A stretch of 45,542 bases of DNA from Azonexus sp. (GCA_031277255.1 JAITMS010000021.1:1-45542), one strand, 5' to 3'. Numbered from the stretch's first letter, positions 25,227-32,947 are shown. Program-made: numbers and translations. Notes: generated by a model from the sequence alone, not told the origin.

Positions 25227-25671
25227 ACGGGCATGATTCCCTCGCAAAAGTGATGCTGGCGTTCCAGGCCAGCGGGAGATAGAAGTAACCGGCGTTGTCG
25301 CTACCGGCGGCGGGCGCTTCGGAGAGTTTCAAGCCCTTGGCGGGTTTGAAACGGGTTTGCAGCAGGCTGTCGACGACTTGGCTGGCGATCTCGCCCGCCT
25401 CGGCGCGGGCTGGGTTGCCGGTGGCGTTTTGCGCCGCGTTGCGGGTAGCGATGACGGTGAACCACGTCTGCTCAACGGCGGCGTGCGAGGCCAGGCTGGC
25501 GTCGGTGACCTGGTAGCGGCTGTAGACGACGAAGACCACGGGCACCAGTTGCACGCCATCGGCCAGGCGTGAGAGGTCATAAGCCTGGCTGACGCGGATG
25601 TGATCGGGCAGGGTTTCTTTCAAGCGCGCTTCGATGGCCGGGCCGAGAAAGAGGAAGTTTTCCGGGGTCAT
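25225..25671 (-). CDS. Tail terminator, gp37-family protein
   Basis: 148 residues. The opening ENFLFLGPAIEARLKETLP, a VVFVVYSRYQV strand, and an FTVIATRNAAQN region match the Gp37/tail-terminator (gpU-like) family of Mu-like and other phages, which caps the tail tube and joins head and tail. The gene starts at ATG 25671, but the sequence before it (TCCTCAGAAA) carries no Shine-Dalgarno; the upstream repeat abuts the start codon. Confidence 0.7.
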   Translation of the reverse strand: MTPENFLFLGPAIEARLKETLPDHIRVSQAYDLSRLADGVQLVPVVFVVYSRYQVTDASLASHAAVEQTWFTVIATRNAAQNATGNPARAEAGEIASQVVDSLLQTRFKPAKGLKLSEAPAAGSDNAGYFYLPLAWNASITFARESCP

Positions 25672-25737
25672 TTTCTGAGGACAGAGGACTGAAGACAGAT
25701 GACAGAGGGGTGGCCTGTGGCCTGTTGTCTGTTAATT

Positions 25738-25825
25738 TGCGCTGGCTGGAAGCCAGCGGTAATTGGCTGATTGCTGCTCACTGAATACCTCTCTGTCTTC
25801 TGTCCTCTCATATTGACTGTCATCT
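25738..25825. repeat. Hairpin + GGTAATTG + TGTCCTC element, copy 2
   Basis: A second copy of the composite element: arms CGCTGGCT and AGCCAGCG form the hairpin, then GGTAATTGGCTG, then CTCTGTCTTCTGTCCTC. It fills the gap between gp36-like and gp37-like genes (25,672-25,819), which otherwise holds nothing I can support. Confidence 0.65.
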
Positions 25826-26218
25826 GAATACCCCGTTTGGCCGACGGCCAAAGACCTTGTGGCCGGGACTGACAACGACCGCCTCGCCGTTGGGTTCAAC
25901 GACGCCGGGTAGACCCAGCGAGGCGGTGCCGTCGGCGAGCGCCTTCAGGAGCCGGATGGCGTCCTCATAGCGGCGGCGCACTTCTTCCGGCGCGGCGTTG
26001 TCATAGAGCCGGTAGCGGGCGATGTCGCAGGCGACGCGGCGGATGACCGGCGCAATCGGATCGAGCGGCAGGCGGTAACGGTTGGAGAGGTAGATGTCGA
26101 TTTCCGCTGTGGCATCGGCCAGCGCCTGATGGGCAACATCGCTGCTGGCCCGGTCGGTGAGTTGAACCACCTCGGCTTCGCCGAAGCGTTCCATCATGTC
26201 GTTGGCGGTGGCGTACAT
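25820..26218 (-). CDS. Mu gp36-like (DUF1320) head-tail connector protein
   Basis: 132 residues from ATG 26218. Family features: N-terminal YATANDMMERFGEAEVVQLTD, a central ADATAEIDIYLSNRYRLPL helix pair with conserved Arg-Leu-Pro, a VACDIARYRLYD helix and a VRRRYEDAIRLLKAL helix near the end. DUF1320/gp36 proteins sit in the neck and link portal and tail. The open frame extends upstream, but only through repeat DNA and an overlap with gp35. The start lacks a visible Shine-Dalgarno; the CTGTCCTC repeat abuts it. Confidence 0.85.
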   Translation of the reverse strand: MYATANDMMERFGEAEVVQLTDRASSDVAHQALADATAEIDIYLSNRYRLPLDPIAPVIRRVACDIARYRLYDNAAPEEVRRRYEDAIRLLKALADGTASLGLPGVVEPNGEAVVVSPGHKVFGRRPNGVFR

Positions 26219-26252
26219 TTCAGAGGACAGAGGACAGAGGACAGAGGGGTGG
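26219..26252. repeat. AGAGGACAG tandem array before gp36-like gene
   Basis: Three tandem copies of an AGAGGAC-type unit fill the space between the stop of the gp35-like gene and the start of the gp36-like gene. On the minus (coding) strand they read CTGTCCTCTG directly before the start codon. Confidence 0.7.
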
Positions 26253-26573
26253 TCAGGAATCAGTGGGCGTGTCGACGATGGCGACGACGGCCAGCATGGG
26301 TTCGGCCAGGAGTTGGGCGATCTGGGTTTCGGTAAGCATGGATGCCGCGACTTCAACGCCATCGCCCGATGGCCACCAGCGGCCAGCGCGGCGAAAGCCC
26401 TTGGCGGGCAGGGCGCGGACGTGGTAGCGGGTTGGCGTGATTTCGGGGAGGGGTTTACCCTCTCCCGGAACCCTCTCCCCCGACCCCTCTCCCGCGAGCG
26501 GGAGAGGGGAGGCAAATGCGGTGGCGGTGGCGGCTTGTTCTGCCGCCGGGGTCGTGCTCTTTTTCGTTGCCAT
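26253..26573 (-). CDS. Mu gp35-like head/connector protein with repeat insertion
   Basis: 106 residues from ATG 26573 (GGAG seven bases upstream). The C-terminal core RYHVRALPAKGFRRAGRWWPSGD and a LTETQIAQLLAEPML helix match Mu gp35/HI1506-type proteins encoded between capsid and gp36. Between a short Ala/Thr-rich N-terminus and the core, residues about 19-45 (FASPLPLAGEGSGERVPGEG) are the product of an in-frame palindromic repeat. The capsid gene ends six bases upstream of this start. Confidence 0.7.
   Translation of the reverse strand: MATKKSTTPAAEQAATATAFASPLPLAGEGSGERVPGEGKPLPEITPTRYHVRALPAKGFRRAGRWWPSGDGVEVAASMLTETQIAQLLAEPMLAVVAIVDTPTDS
26469..26520. repeat. 52-bp CCCTCTCCC-type element, copy in gp35-like gene
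   Basis: This copy (AACCCTCTCCCCCGACCCC through GAGGCAAATGCG) matches the copy in the terminase gene at 45,366-45,417 at 50 of 52 positions by eye. The palindrome centre is CCCGCGAGCGGG. It is read here on the minus strand, in a different frame from the terminase copy. Confidence 0.9.
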
Positions 26574-26578
26574 GTCGC

Positions 26579-27475
26579 TTACTCCAGCCACGGCGAGACG
26601 TGCAGTTGCACCGCGCCTTTCCAGATGTTGGTGCTGCCTTCGATGAACTCGGCGTTGAGCAACTGCCGGGCGGCGGTTTCGTTCGCGGGGCCGCAGATGA
26701 GGTGGGTGGCCATGACGCCGAGCGGGCTGCCATCGGGGCGGAACTGCCCGGCCAGCATTTTCCGCGCCGTATCGAAATTGGCGGCAGTAAGCGCATCCTT
26801 GACGCCGACGGCGAGTTGGTGAAAACCGAAGGCGGCGTTGTAACGGGCGTCAGCGCCGTAGAGGTAGGTGTTGTTGTCGAACACCGAGGGGTCGTCAGCG
26901 CGGGTGCGGGCGACGAACTCCGGCGACTTGCGGTTCTGGAAGATCAGGGGCTTCATCCAGGCGCGGGAGAGGTCCATGACGAACCACGGCGCGGTGCTGG
27001 CGTTGCCGAGCAGGTTGCTCCACGAGACTTCCTGCTTGTCGCGGCTCCAGCCATTGTGGTCGGGGTCGAAGAAGGGCTGGCCGTCAAAGCCGGTAACGGT
27101 GAAGCCGTCCTTCAACAGCCCCCAGACCAGATCGTCCGGGTGGCGGGCGACGATCTCGCCCTGCATGGAAAAACGGTTGCCGTAGAGGCCGAGCTTGTCA
27201 TCCTCGATGTCGTTGCGGTTGACGGCAATGGTGTGCTCCCAGTGCTTGTTCCTGATGTAGGCGTCGGTCAGTTCGAGGTTGTTGTAGACGCGCTGGCCAA
27301 CCCATTCGCGCATCCCCGGCAGGTCTTTCATCCAGCCGTAGTTCTCGGCATCCGACGTGCTGGGGATGGTCATTGAAATGAGGCCGTGCGACGACGGCAG
27401 GCTCTCGAAACCGCGCGTGAAGGCGGCGTTGAAGCCTTGCGTCAGAAGGCGCAGGGTGTCGGTGGTGATGTTCAT
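26579..27475 (-). CDS. Major capsid protein, Mu gpT family
   Basis: 298 residues, with the Mu gpT hallmarks: ITTDTLRLLTQGFNAAFTRGF at the N-terminus, WMKDLPGMREWVGQRVYNNL, then ...FDPDHNGW and the LICGPANETAARQLLNAEF strand-helix near the end. Assembled as the HK97-fold shell. GGAG five bases before ATG. It is followed by the gp35-like gene and preceded by a small head protein. Confidence 0.93.
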   Translation of the reverse strand: MNITTDTLRLLTQGFNAAFTRGFESLPSSHGLISMTIPSTSDAENYGWMKDLPGMREWVGQRVYNNLELTDAYIRNKHWEHTIAVNRNDIEDDKLGLYGNRFSMQGEIVARHPDDLVWGLLKDGFTVTGFDGQPFFDPDHNGWSRDKQEVSWSNLLGNASTAPWFVMDLSRAWMKPLIFQNRKSPEFVARTRADDPSVFDNNTYLYGADARYNAAFGFHQLAVGVKDALTAANFDTARKMLAGQFRPDGSPLGVMATHLICGPANETAARQLLNAEFIEGSTNIWKGAVQLHVSPWLE

Positions 27476-27487
27476 GGTTGCTCCTGG

Positions 27488-27877
27488 TTAAAAACTAAAG
27501 GTCGTGGAGAACGCCCAGACGCCATCCGCTTCTACGGCGACCACGATGAGCGGCGGCCCGGCCTCGTCGTCGGCGGTGACGGTGCGTGAATCCTTGACGT
27601 AACAGGGACCGCCGACGCTGGCTGCCGTTACCGGCTCCGCCGTGTCGTTATCCCAGCGGAAGATGCCGCGCCGCACGGGAACAACGACCGGATCGCTGCC
27701 GGACGGCCCCGCCGTCACGCCTTGCTCGGCCCGGCCAATGGCGATGGCGGTCGCCGACGGCGTGTGCGTAGCCAGCCCGGCTTCCAGCAAGACCAGTTCG
27801 CCCTGGATGATGGTGACTGAGGGGGTGACGGTAAAGGCGAGGACATCGCCCGCCCGTTGAGGGGTATTTCGCGCCAT
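27488..27877 (-). CDS. Capsid-associated protein (DUF2190-like)
   Basis: 129 residues, beta-rich. ITQGELV-like, PVRRGIFRWDND and VGGPCYVKD segments follow a beta-tulip-like pattern seen in capsid decoration or stabilising proteins that sit between scaffold and capsid genes (DUF2190-type). The assignment by length and position is moderate. AAGGAGG lies six bases before ATG 27877, and the stop of the protease/scaffold gene is one base away. Confidence 0.6.
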   Translation of the reverse strand: MARNTPQRAGDVLAFTVTPSVTIIQGELVLLEAGLATHTPSATAIAIGRAEQGVTAGPSGSDPVVVPVRRGIFRWDNDTAEPVTAASVGGPCYVKDSRTVTADDEAGPPLIVVAVEADGVWAFSTTFSF

Positions 27878-27878
27878 C

Positions 27879-29129
27879 TCAAGCCTCCTTCTTCACTTTG
27901 TTGAATTGTTCGGCGGAGAGGCCCAGGGACTTGCAGATGGCCTGCTCGTCAGCCGATGGGCCGCTGGCCGCCGGGCCGCCCTTGCCGCCCGACTGCATCC
28001 CGGAGAGCGCCGCGATGTCGGGGGCTTTTTCGAGAAAGGTCTTGAGGGCCGCCAGCGGCTGCGTGCGCGCCCACTCGGCCAGCGCGCCGGGGATTTTGGC
28101 GGTGTTGGCGGCAATCAAGGCTTCCCGCTCGCTTGCCTCGATCTTGGCCGACAGCGCCGCAATCTCGGCCTGCATGGCTTGCGCCGCCTCGACCGGCACG
28201 CTCTTGGCCGGATCGGTCTTGGCTTTCAAGGCCGCCAGTTCAGTCTCTCTGGCCTCTGCCGTGGTTTTGAGCGCGGCCAGTTCGGCATCAAGGTCGCCCT
28301 GCGTTTTCTTCAAGGCCGCCAGCGCCGCCAGCGCCTCGTCATCGGATGCCGTCGCAGCCAGACCCAGCGCCGCGATTACTGCATTTTTCAAATTCATGGG
28401 TGAATCTCCTTTCGGAATAAAAGCCCCTCCCCCCTCGTGGGGAAGGGGTTGGGGAGATGGTGAAGCGGCCCGCAACGCCGCCCGCACCGGCTCATCAATC
28501 GCCGGGTCGTTGGTCAGCGCCACCGATTGCAGGCCGGTGACTTCGCCGCTGGCGGCGTCGTAAAAGAAGGTGGGCGACAGATAGCGGTACTCATCCGCCG
28601 CGATCCGGGCCGCCGCGCTGGCTGTCCAGCGCACCCGGCCATACAGCCCTGGCTCCGGGCCATCGGCGCGAAAGGCCAGCGAGCGTGGATCAATCCAGCC
28701 CGCCGCCGGGGCAGGCTGGCCGTTTTCCGCCGCCAGCAGCGATTGGTGTTCGTAATCAATCAGGATGTCAGACGAGCGGCTGGCATGGGCGGCGACGATC
28801 TGCGCCGCGCCCTCGGCACTCAAAAACCACGGCCCCTCGCCAGAGAGCGCCCCGCGCGGCGCTTCAAAGCGCCCGGCGGGAATCAGCCGGATAAAATCCT
28901 GCGCCACCTGCACACTCAAGGTGCAGGCGGCCAGGGGCGCTGCTGTGCTCGCGGTCGGTTGTGCGGAGAGCGCGGCCCTTCGATATGACTCAGGACAGGC
29001 CAAGCGCCGCGTGTGGGAGGACAGAAAAGAGCCGTCCGCCGCCGAGGAGACAGCGGCGGGGGCGGCAAAGGCCACGGCGGAGGTAGGTTGTACCGTGGCG
29101 GAGGAGATAGGCTTATCCATAGCCGCCAT
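27879..29129 (-). CDS. Head maturation protease with fused scaffold (Mu gpI/gpZ-like)
   Basis: 416 residues. The N-terminal half (about 65-230) matches Mu-like prophage I proteins: AAQIVAAHASRSSDILIDYEHQ, WIDPRSLAFR, and EYRYLSPTFFYD. The C-terminal part from about 245 (MNLKNAVIAALGL) is a coiled, Ala/Leu/Glu-rich scaffold ending in a DEQAICKSLGLSAEQFNKVKKEA type end; Mu makes such a scaffold (gpZ) from an internal start of gene I, and the ATG at about 28,396 could do so here. A repeat between the two domains adds a SPSPQPLPHEGGG linker. The N-terminus (about 1-60) is low complexity. Confidence 0.85.
   Translation of the reverse strand: MAAMDKPISSATVQPTSAVAFAAPAAVSSAADGSFLSSHTRRLACPESYRRAALSAQPTASTAAPLAACTLSVQVAQDFIRLIPAGRFEAPRGALSGEGPWFLSAEGAAQIVAAHASRSSDILIDYEHQSLLAAENGQPAPAAGWIDPRSLAFRADGPEPGLYGRVRWTASAAARIAADEYRYLSPTFFYDAASGEVTGLQSVALTNDPAIDEPVRAALRAASPSPQPLPHEGGGAFIPKGDSPMNLKNAVIAALGLAATASDDEALAALAALKKTQGDLDAELAALKTTAEARETELAALKAKTDPAKSVPVEAAQAMQAEIAALSAKIEASEREALIAANTAKIPGALAEWARTQPLAALKTFLEKAPDIAALSGMQSGGKGGPAASGPSADEQAICKSLGLSAEQFNKVKKEA
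28423..28460. repeat. CCCTCTCCC-type element inside protease/scaffold gene
   Basis: A CCCCTCCCCCCTCGTGGGG element is inserted in frame exactly between the protease and scaffold parts. It codes for the SPSPQPLPHEGGG linker. The same codon pattern, SPSPQPLPHEG or its relatives, occurs where this element is read in the same phase. Confidence 0.75.
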
Positions 29130-29210
29130 TTTTCCGGCGGGCGGGGGTAAATGTCAGGGGGAAAGGTTTCGGCGGCGTCCGACCCGGTTGGAAACGGTGC
29201 GTAGAGGCCG

Positions 29211-29226
29211 ATGCGAACGTTCGCAT
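29211..29226. promoter_or_regulatory. 16-bp perfect palindrome between Mor and the head operon
   Basis: ATGCGAACGTTCGCAT is a perfect palindrome in the 172-bp gap between the Mor gene stop and the start of the protease gene. Mor/C-type activators bind dyad sites upstream of middle and late promoters, so this is a candidate activator site for the minus-strand head-tail operon. No clear -10 is seen at the expected spacing. A palindrome with the same half-sites (ATGCG and CGCAT) occurs at 40,955. Confidence 0.5.
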
Positions 29227-29301
29227 TTGGTTTTTACGGGGGTTCCGGTATCAGGGTTGCTGCAAGCCAGAAAAAACGCGCCAGCGGCCCGCAAATCGAA
29301 A

Positions 29302-29718
29302 TCAGAAAAGGCTGCCCTGCGCCGCCAGTCCCGGTATGGTTTCCGGCAGTGGGCCGTTGACGATCTTCTCGACGGTGCGGTTGCTGATCGGGCGGAACTC
29401 CCGCACCAGCACAGAGACTGCGCCGCGTCCGCTGTGGCCAGCCTTGAGTAGCGCCTCGTAGCGACCGATCATCTTCTGCCGCTGCTCATCCTTGATTGAC
29501 TGCTCACAGAGGGCGATATACACCTCCTCGCCGCGGAAGCGCCCGACCAGTTTTTCCGCCGCCTGCGGCCCGACGATTTCGACCAGCGCCTCCCATGCCG
29601 CGCCGCCAGCGGCGGCGGGAAAGCGGAAATCCTGCCCGCCCAGCTCGCGCACGAGGTTCATGGCCAGGCCATAGCCGATCAGGTCGGCAATGGCTTTAAT
29701 CATCGGCGGAAGCGCCAT
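29302..29718 (-). CDS. Mor-family transcription activator
   Basis: 138 residues from ATG 29718, with GGAGG five bases upstream; an upstream extension of the frame runs only through a palindromic repeat. The C-terminal part (about 80-125) has the Mor DNA-binding region: EVYIALCEQSIKDEQRQKMIGRYEALLKAG, then SVLVREFRPISNRTVEKIVN helix-turn-helix. Mor turns on middle or late transcription of transposable phages. It lies last in the early arm; the gap downstream has the palindrome at 29,211. Confidence 0.85.
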   Translation of the reverse strand: MALPPMIKAIADLIGYGLAMNLVRELGGQDFRFPAAAGGAAWEALVEIVGPQAAEKLVGRFRGEEVYIALCEQSIKDEQRQKMIGRYEALLKAGHSGRGAVSVLVREFRPISNRTVEKIVNGPLPETIPGLAAQGSLF

Positions 29719-29732
29719 GTCAGCCTCCGGGC

Positions 29733-30236
29733 TTACCTCCCCTCGCCCGCTTGCGGGAGAGGGGTTGGGCCTGTCCTGAGCCTTGTCGAAGGGGGAGAGG
29801 GTCGCGCCCGCGCCCGCCATTTTTTAAGCGCCTCGATCACCCGGCTGGCTTGTTCGGAGGAGAGCCACTGCAAGGCTTCGACGCCGGTCTGGCGCTTGAC
29901 GTAGGCGGCCAGCGCCGCTTCTGAGGGGTTCCTCACCGCGCCGATCTGGTGCAGTTCCAGCCACAGGCCGCGAATCATCTTGCTCTGGGCCGCCTGGTCG
30001 AGCGGACGCGACGGCGGCGCTTTTTTGCCGCCGCCCCTGGCGCTGTGCCGCACCTTGAAGCCGCAGTCCTTCATCCGTTGCAGGACGCTGTTGAGTTGCC
30101 ATAAGTCCATTTTGGCGGTTGAGTCATGCTTTCCGGCACCCATCAAGAGGGCGCGGTAGGCGTCCTCGTCAAGCGCCAGATCACGCTTGCCGACGTGGAT
30201 AAGCTGGATGAGTTTGTCGCGGTAGATCATTGGCAT
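29733..30236 (-). CDS. gemA: GemA-like protein (DUF1018)
   Basis: The N-terminal half (about 1-65) follows the GemA/DUF1018 pattern: PMIYRDKLIQLIHVGKRDL, a DEDAYRALLMGAGK segment and a WQLNSVLQRMKDCGFKVR helix. A GGGKKAPPSRPLDQAAQSKMIRGLW linker leads to a helical end. GemA is a Mu early protein of modulating role. The last 25 or so residues (SPPSTRLRTGPTPLPQAGEG) are translated from a dispersed repeat, so the ancestral end was near IEALKKW. ATG 30236 overlaps the upstream stop (TAATG). Confidence 0.75.
   Translation of the reverse strand: MPMIYRDKLIQLIHVGKRDLALDEDAYRALLMGAGKHDSTAKMDLWQLNSVLQRMKDCGFKVRHSARGGGKKAPPSRPLDQAAQSKMIRGLWLELHQIGAVRNPSEAALAAYVKRQTGVEALQWLSSEQASRVIEALKKWRARARPSPPSTRLRTGPTPLPQAGEGR
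29736..29802. repeat. Nested repeat at the GemA/Mor junction
   Basis: A CCCTCGCCCGCTTGCGGGAG palindrome is followed by a TTGTCGAAGG-type element (TGTCCTGAGCCTTGTCGAAG) that sits inside a longer CTCTCCC-type element. The same nested order occurs at 42,251-42,313 in the opposite orientation. Here it separates the Mor ribosome-binding site from GemA. Confidence 0.75.
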
Positions 30237-30622
30237 TACCATTCCAGCAAATAGCCGCTGATGCCGCCGCCATATTGTTCGCGGAAGAACCGGAAAAAAT
30301 CATCCAGCGTGGCGAAGCCGTCGGCTTGGGCAAAGGCGAGCGCCCTGTCGGGAAGCAAACAGGCGAGGAAAGACCCGCCCCGACCGTCTGGCGTTTCCAG
30401 ATGCACCTCGCGGCCTTCGGTGTCGATCAGTACCTGGCGCACCGACAACAGCCTGGCCTGGCCCAAACGGGTGGCCGTGCCGTGGCCGCGCAGGCCGGTG
30501 AAGAAGTACGCCATATCGCCGACCTTCCATGCCCGCTTGCCATGGGGGCGGATGGTCTGGCGCTTTTGACCGCTCTTGACGGGTTCGGCAAACCGAGGTT
30601 TGAAGTTGATGGAGGGCATCAC
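30236..30622 (-). CDS. ASCH-domain-like protein
   Basis: 128 residues. The N-terminal run INFKPRFAEPVKSGQKRQTIRP and the WKVGDMAYFFTGLR strand match the ASCH/PUA-like fold, which often binds RNA or modified nucleotides. Acidic, aromatic-rich C-terminal region (FFRFFREQYGGG). Such genes are frequent in phage early regions; the role here is not known. The ATG at 30622 overlaps the upstream stop and has GAGG six bases upstream. Confidence 0.65.
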   Translation of the reverse strand: MMPSINFKPRFAEPVKSGQKRQTIRPHGKRAWKVGDMAYFFTGLRGHGTATRLGQARLLSVRQVLIDTEGREVHLETPDGRGGSFLACLLPDRALAFAQADGFATLDDFFRFFREQYGGGISGYLLEW

Positions 30623-30957
30623 ACACCTCGCCCCGTCAGCCGCTCAACCATCGCCCTGCCAGCATCGGTCAGTTCGTTGGTGTCGGTGATCAAGCCTTTC
30701 CGGCGCAGCGCCGCCTGGGTGATCGTGTGCCACCATAGCTCGCCGCTGCCCGGCAGACCGGTACAGTACGGGCGGCGGGCAGCAATGTTCAGTAGCGCGC
30801 GGCGCTGGGCTATTGAGGGCAGCGCGTGGTATGGCGGTTGGGCGGATACGCCGCCCGCAGAGCCGCCATGCGCCATAGTCTGAGCCGACTCGTGCCCCGG
30901 CGCTACCGGGGCCTTCGATACACCCCGGTGGCGACCCGGGAATTCCTGGGCGGCCAT
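30619..30957 (-). CDS. Small early-region protein, winged-helix-like end
   Basis: 112 residues from ATG 30957 (AAGGAGG upstream). The N-terminal third is low complexity (HRGVSKAPVAPGHES, GGSAGGVSAQPP) and overlaps a hairpin-forming DNA stretch at 30,893-30,911. The C-terminal part, WWHTITQAALRRKGLITDTNELTDAGRAMVERL, looks like a winged helix-turn-helix. Function unknown. Confidence 0.55.
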   Translation of the reverse strand: MAAQEFPGRHRGVSKAPVAPGHESAQTMAHGGSAGGVSAQPPYHALPSIAQRRALLNIAARRPYCTGLPGSGELWWHTITQAALRRKGLITDTNELTDAGRAMVERLTGRGV

Positions 30958-31175
30958 CACGCCACCTCCTTGACGATAGACATCGTCACCTCGGCGAGTT
31001 CGTCAAAACGATCCGCGCTCGCCTTGTATCGCTCAAACACGCCCATCAACGCACGGGCCGCGCCGCCCTCGTCGGCGGCCAAAAGCCGCAGCCTGACCGT
31101 TTCGAGGGCGGACAAATAATCTTCGGTGGCATTCCGCGCCTCGGCGATAGCAGCGTATAACTGGCAGGTGCTCAT
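30957..31175 (-). CDS. Small early-region helical protein
   Basis: 72 residues (second ATG chosen because it overlaps the RdgC stop and has GGAGG seven bases upstream). It is helical throughout, with an ATEDYLSALETVRLRLLAAD segment. No family recognised. It sits between RdgC and a winged-helix-like gene in a run of overlapping genes that are probably co-translated. Confidence 0.55.
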   Translation of the reverse strand: MSTCQLYAAIAEARNATEDYLSALETVRLRLLAADEGGAARALMGVFERYKASADRFDELAEVTMSIVKEVA

Positions 31176-32092
31176 CATGCCGCCTCCCCGCCCAGCGCCC
31201 TGAGCAGCGCCGGGAGAAACTGGGCGAGTTCGTGGGCCATCAGCGAAAAGTCGAAGTCGAGTTTTTCCTCAACCGTCGAGCCGGAGAATCCGCTCATCTC
31301 CTCGCTGAGGTAGATGAAGAACAGCCGCCGGATTTCGAGTGAGTCGGTGAGGGTGAACGAAACCCGGTCGTTCCACGTCAGCGAGAGGCGCGCGGGCATC
31401 TGGCCGGTGGCGAGGTGCGCCCTGATCTCGTCGGCGATGGCAGCGTCGGTGAGCGGCTGGTTGGTGTAGCGGACGGCCTGTTTTTCATCCGCCGCCCGCA
31501 GTTCACAGTCGCGGTCGATGGTGAAGCCCGGCCCGCCTTCGCCTTTGGCCAGCCAAGCGGCCATCATGGCGGACGGCGCGCTGGCCGGGCGCAGCAGTGT
31601 GACCGGCTTGCCGCCGACGCAGCGGCAGTAGTGGGCGAGCGCCGGATCGGCCCCGGCCCGCGTGCTGGCGTCGATGCCAAGCCAGCCGCCCTTCCGGTCG
31701 AGCCAGACGTGCGTGCGGCGGATGCGGGTGAAGGCTTGCGGCAGCAAATCGGCGGTGACGCGCTCGCGCAGTTCGCGCAGGCCTTTGCGGCCAAGGATGT
31801 GGCCCTGATCGGCAGCGGCCCGGTCAGCGAGTTCGCGCACCGTGCGGTTGATCGTCTCCGCGGGCAGGAGGCGCTGTTCGGTGGCGAAGGCGAGCAGCCG
31901 GTGACCGCCGACCTCATGCACCAGATCGCCATGCTCGCGCGGCGGCGTCCAGCCGCAAGAGGCGGGCTGATCGGGCGGACAGCGGGTGAACTGGCCCTGC
32001 TCCAGCCAGGCCGTCAGGTCTGCTTTGCTGGCTGGCACGCCGATGTGCCAGTCCGGGCGCAGACGGTAGATTTGCAGGTTTTTGAAGATCAT
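31175..32092 (-). CDS. rdgC: RdgC-like recombination-associated protein
   Basis: 305 residues, the length of the RdgC family. It opens with MIFKNLQIYRLRPDW and shows RLLAFATEQRLLPAETINRTV and a FTRIRRTHVWLDRKGGWLGID segment, all typical. The C-terminus holds SLTWNDRVSFTLTDSLEIRRL. RdgC forms a ring-like dimer on duplex DNA and limits RecA activity. In phages it may shape recombination during replicative transposition. It directly follows Gam, with an ATGA overlap, forming a DNA-end protection pair. Confidence 0.9.
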   Translation of the reverse strand: MIFKNLQIYRLRPDWHIGVPASKADLTAWLEQGQFTRCPPDQPASCGWTPPREHGDLVHEVGGHRLLAFATEQRLLPAETINRTVRELADRAAADQGHILGRKGLRELRERVTADLLPQAFTRIRRTHVWLDRKGGWLGIDASTRAGADPALAHYCRCVGGKPVTLLRPASAPSAMMAAWLAKGEGGPGFTIDRDCELRAADEKQAVRYTNQPLTDAAIADEIRAHLATGQMPARLSLTWNDRVSFTLTDSLEIRRLFFIYLSEEMSGFSGSTVEEKLDFDFSLMAHELAQFLPALLRALGGEAA

Positions 32093-32610
32093 GGCGCTAC
32101 CTCCTCAACCGCGTCCCGCAGCAGCGCGTCGACCATCTTGTCCACGGCGCTGTCGGCGGGTTTGATGAAGACGGCATCGCCGCCCTCGGTGACGCTCACC
32201 CCCAGCTTCTTCAATTCGGCGGCGGTAAGCTGGGCGAGCGCCTCGCGGGCCGGGTTCTCGCGGGTGACGATCAGGAGATCAACCTGTTCCGGGTAGTGTT
32301 TTTTGATGAGGCGCACGACCTGGTCGGTGTCATCCCAGTCGATCCGGCCCTTGCCCTTCTGAAAGCCGAGCTTGATGCCGTGCAGCACCACGCTGCGCGG
32401 TTTGACGAAGCATTCCGGGGCGGCTTCGATCAGCGCCTTGAGGTCATCGTGGCGTTCGGCGGCTTCCGCCACGGCCTTCTTCAGCCGCTTCATGTTGCCG
32501 CGCTTGATGGTTTCGATGCCGTCATTCATGGCGGCGACGATGGCGGCGAGACATTCGCGGGCGTCGCGGTAGTGCCTGGCTGATTTTTCGATGTCGGTGA
32601 GGGTGGTCAT
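32089..32610 (-). CDS. Host-nuclease inhibitor Gam-family protein
   Basis: 173 residues. Helical N-terminus (KAVAEAAERHDDLKALIEAAPECF), then the Gam-like region: RSVVLHGIKLGFQKGKGRIDWDD, VVRLIKKHYPEQVDLL, and an LKKLGVSVTEGG end. Mu Gam is a Ku-like DNA-end binder that blocks RecBCD; this protein shows the same run of motifs. AAGGAC lies about nine bases before the ATG. Confidence 0.8.
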   Translation of the reverse strand: MTTLTDIEKSARHYRDARECLAAIVAAMNDGIETIKRGNMKRLKKAVAEAAERHDDLKALIEAAPECFVKPRSVVLHGIKLGFQKGKGRIDWDDTDQVVRLIKKHYPEQVDLLIVTRENPAREALAQLTAAELKKLGVSVTEGGDAVFIKPADSAVDKMVDALLRDAVEEVAP

Positions 32611-32638
32611 TTTGCAAAGTCCTTTCGTCGGGCGAAAC

Positions 32639-32947
32639 TCAGCCCGCCATCTTGTGGGTCGTCACGGCGTAGCCGTCGTGTTGCTCGATGCGTTTGACGC
32701 CAGCCTTGGTCACAGTGGAGGTGATCTTCGCCACAGCGGCGCTCTGGCTGACGGCGAGAAAGGCGCTGCCGCCCGGCTGGCCGTTGATGCGCATGGCGTC
32801 GACCTCGACCTTGGCGGTATTGATGATGGTCTGCGCGACTTCGCAGACGGCCTTGGCGCGCTCGATTTCCAGCGGGTTATCCTTGGCGCGCAGGCCCTCC
32901 AGCGTGGCGAACAGGTGCTCCCTCAGGGTTTCAACGGTGTGGCTCAT
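32639..32947 (-). CDS. Conserved phage early protein
   Basis: 102 residues: coiled helical N-terminal half (LFATLEGLRAKDNPLEIERAK, CEVAQTIINTAKVEVDAMR) and a short beta end. Small proteins like this are recurrent in early regions of B3-like phages, often next to Gam, but no function is known to me. It has AAGGAG upstream, and the last codons of the HNH gene overlap its start. Confidence 0.6.
   Translation of the reverse strand: MSHTVETLREHLFATLEGLRAKDNPLEIERAKAVCEVAQTIINTAKVEVDAMRINGQPGGSAFLAVSQSAAVAKITSTVTKAGVKRIEQHDGYAVTTHKMAG

Noticed and set aside
29719-29820. Longer start for the Mor gene
   Set aside because: The extension is entirely palindromic repeat DNA, and ATG 29718 has a GGAGG.
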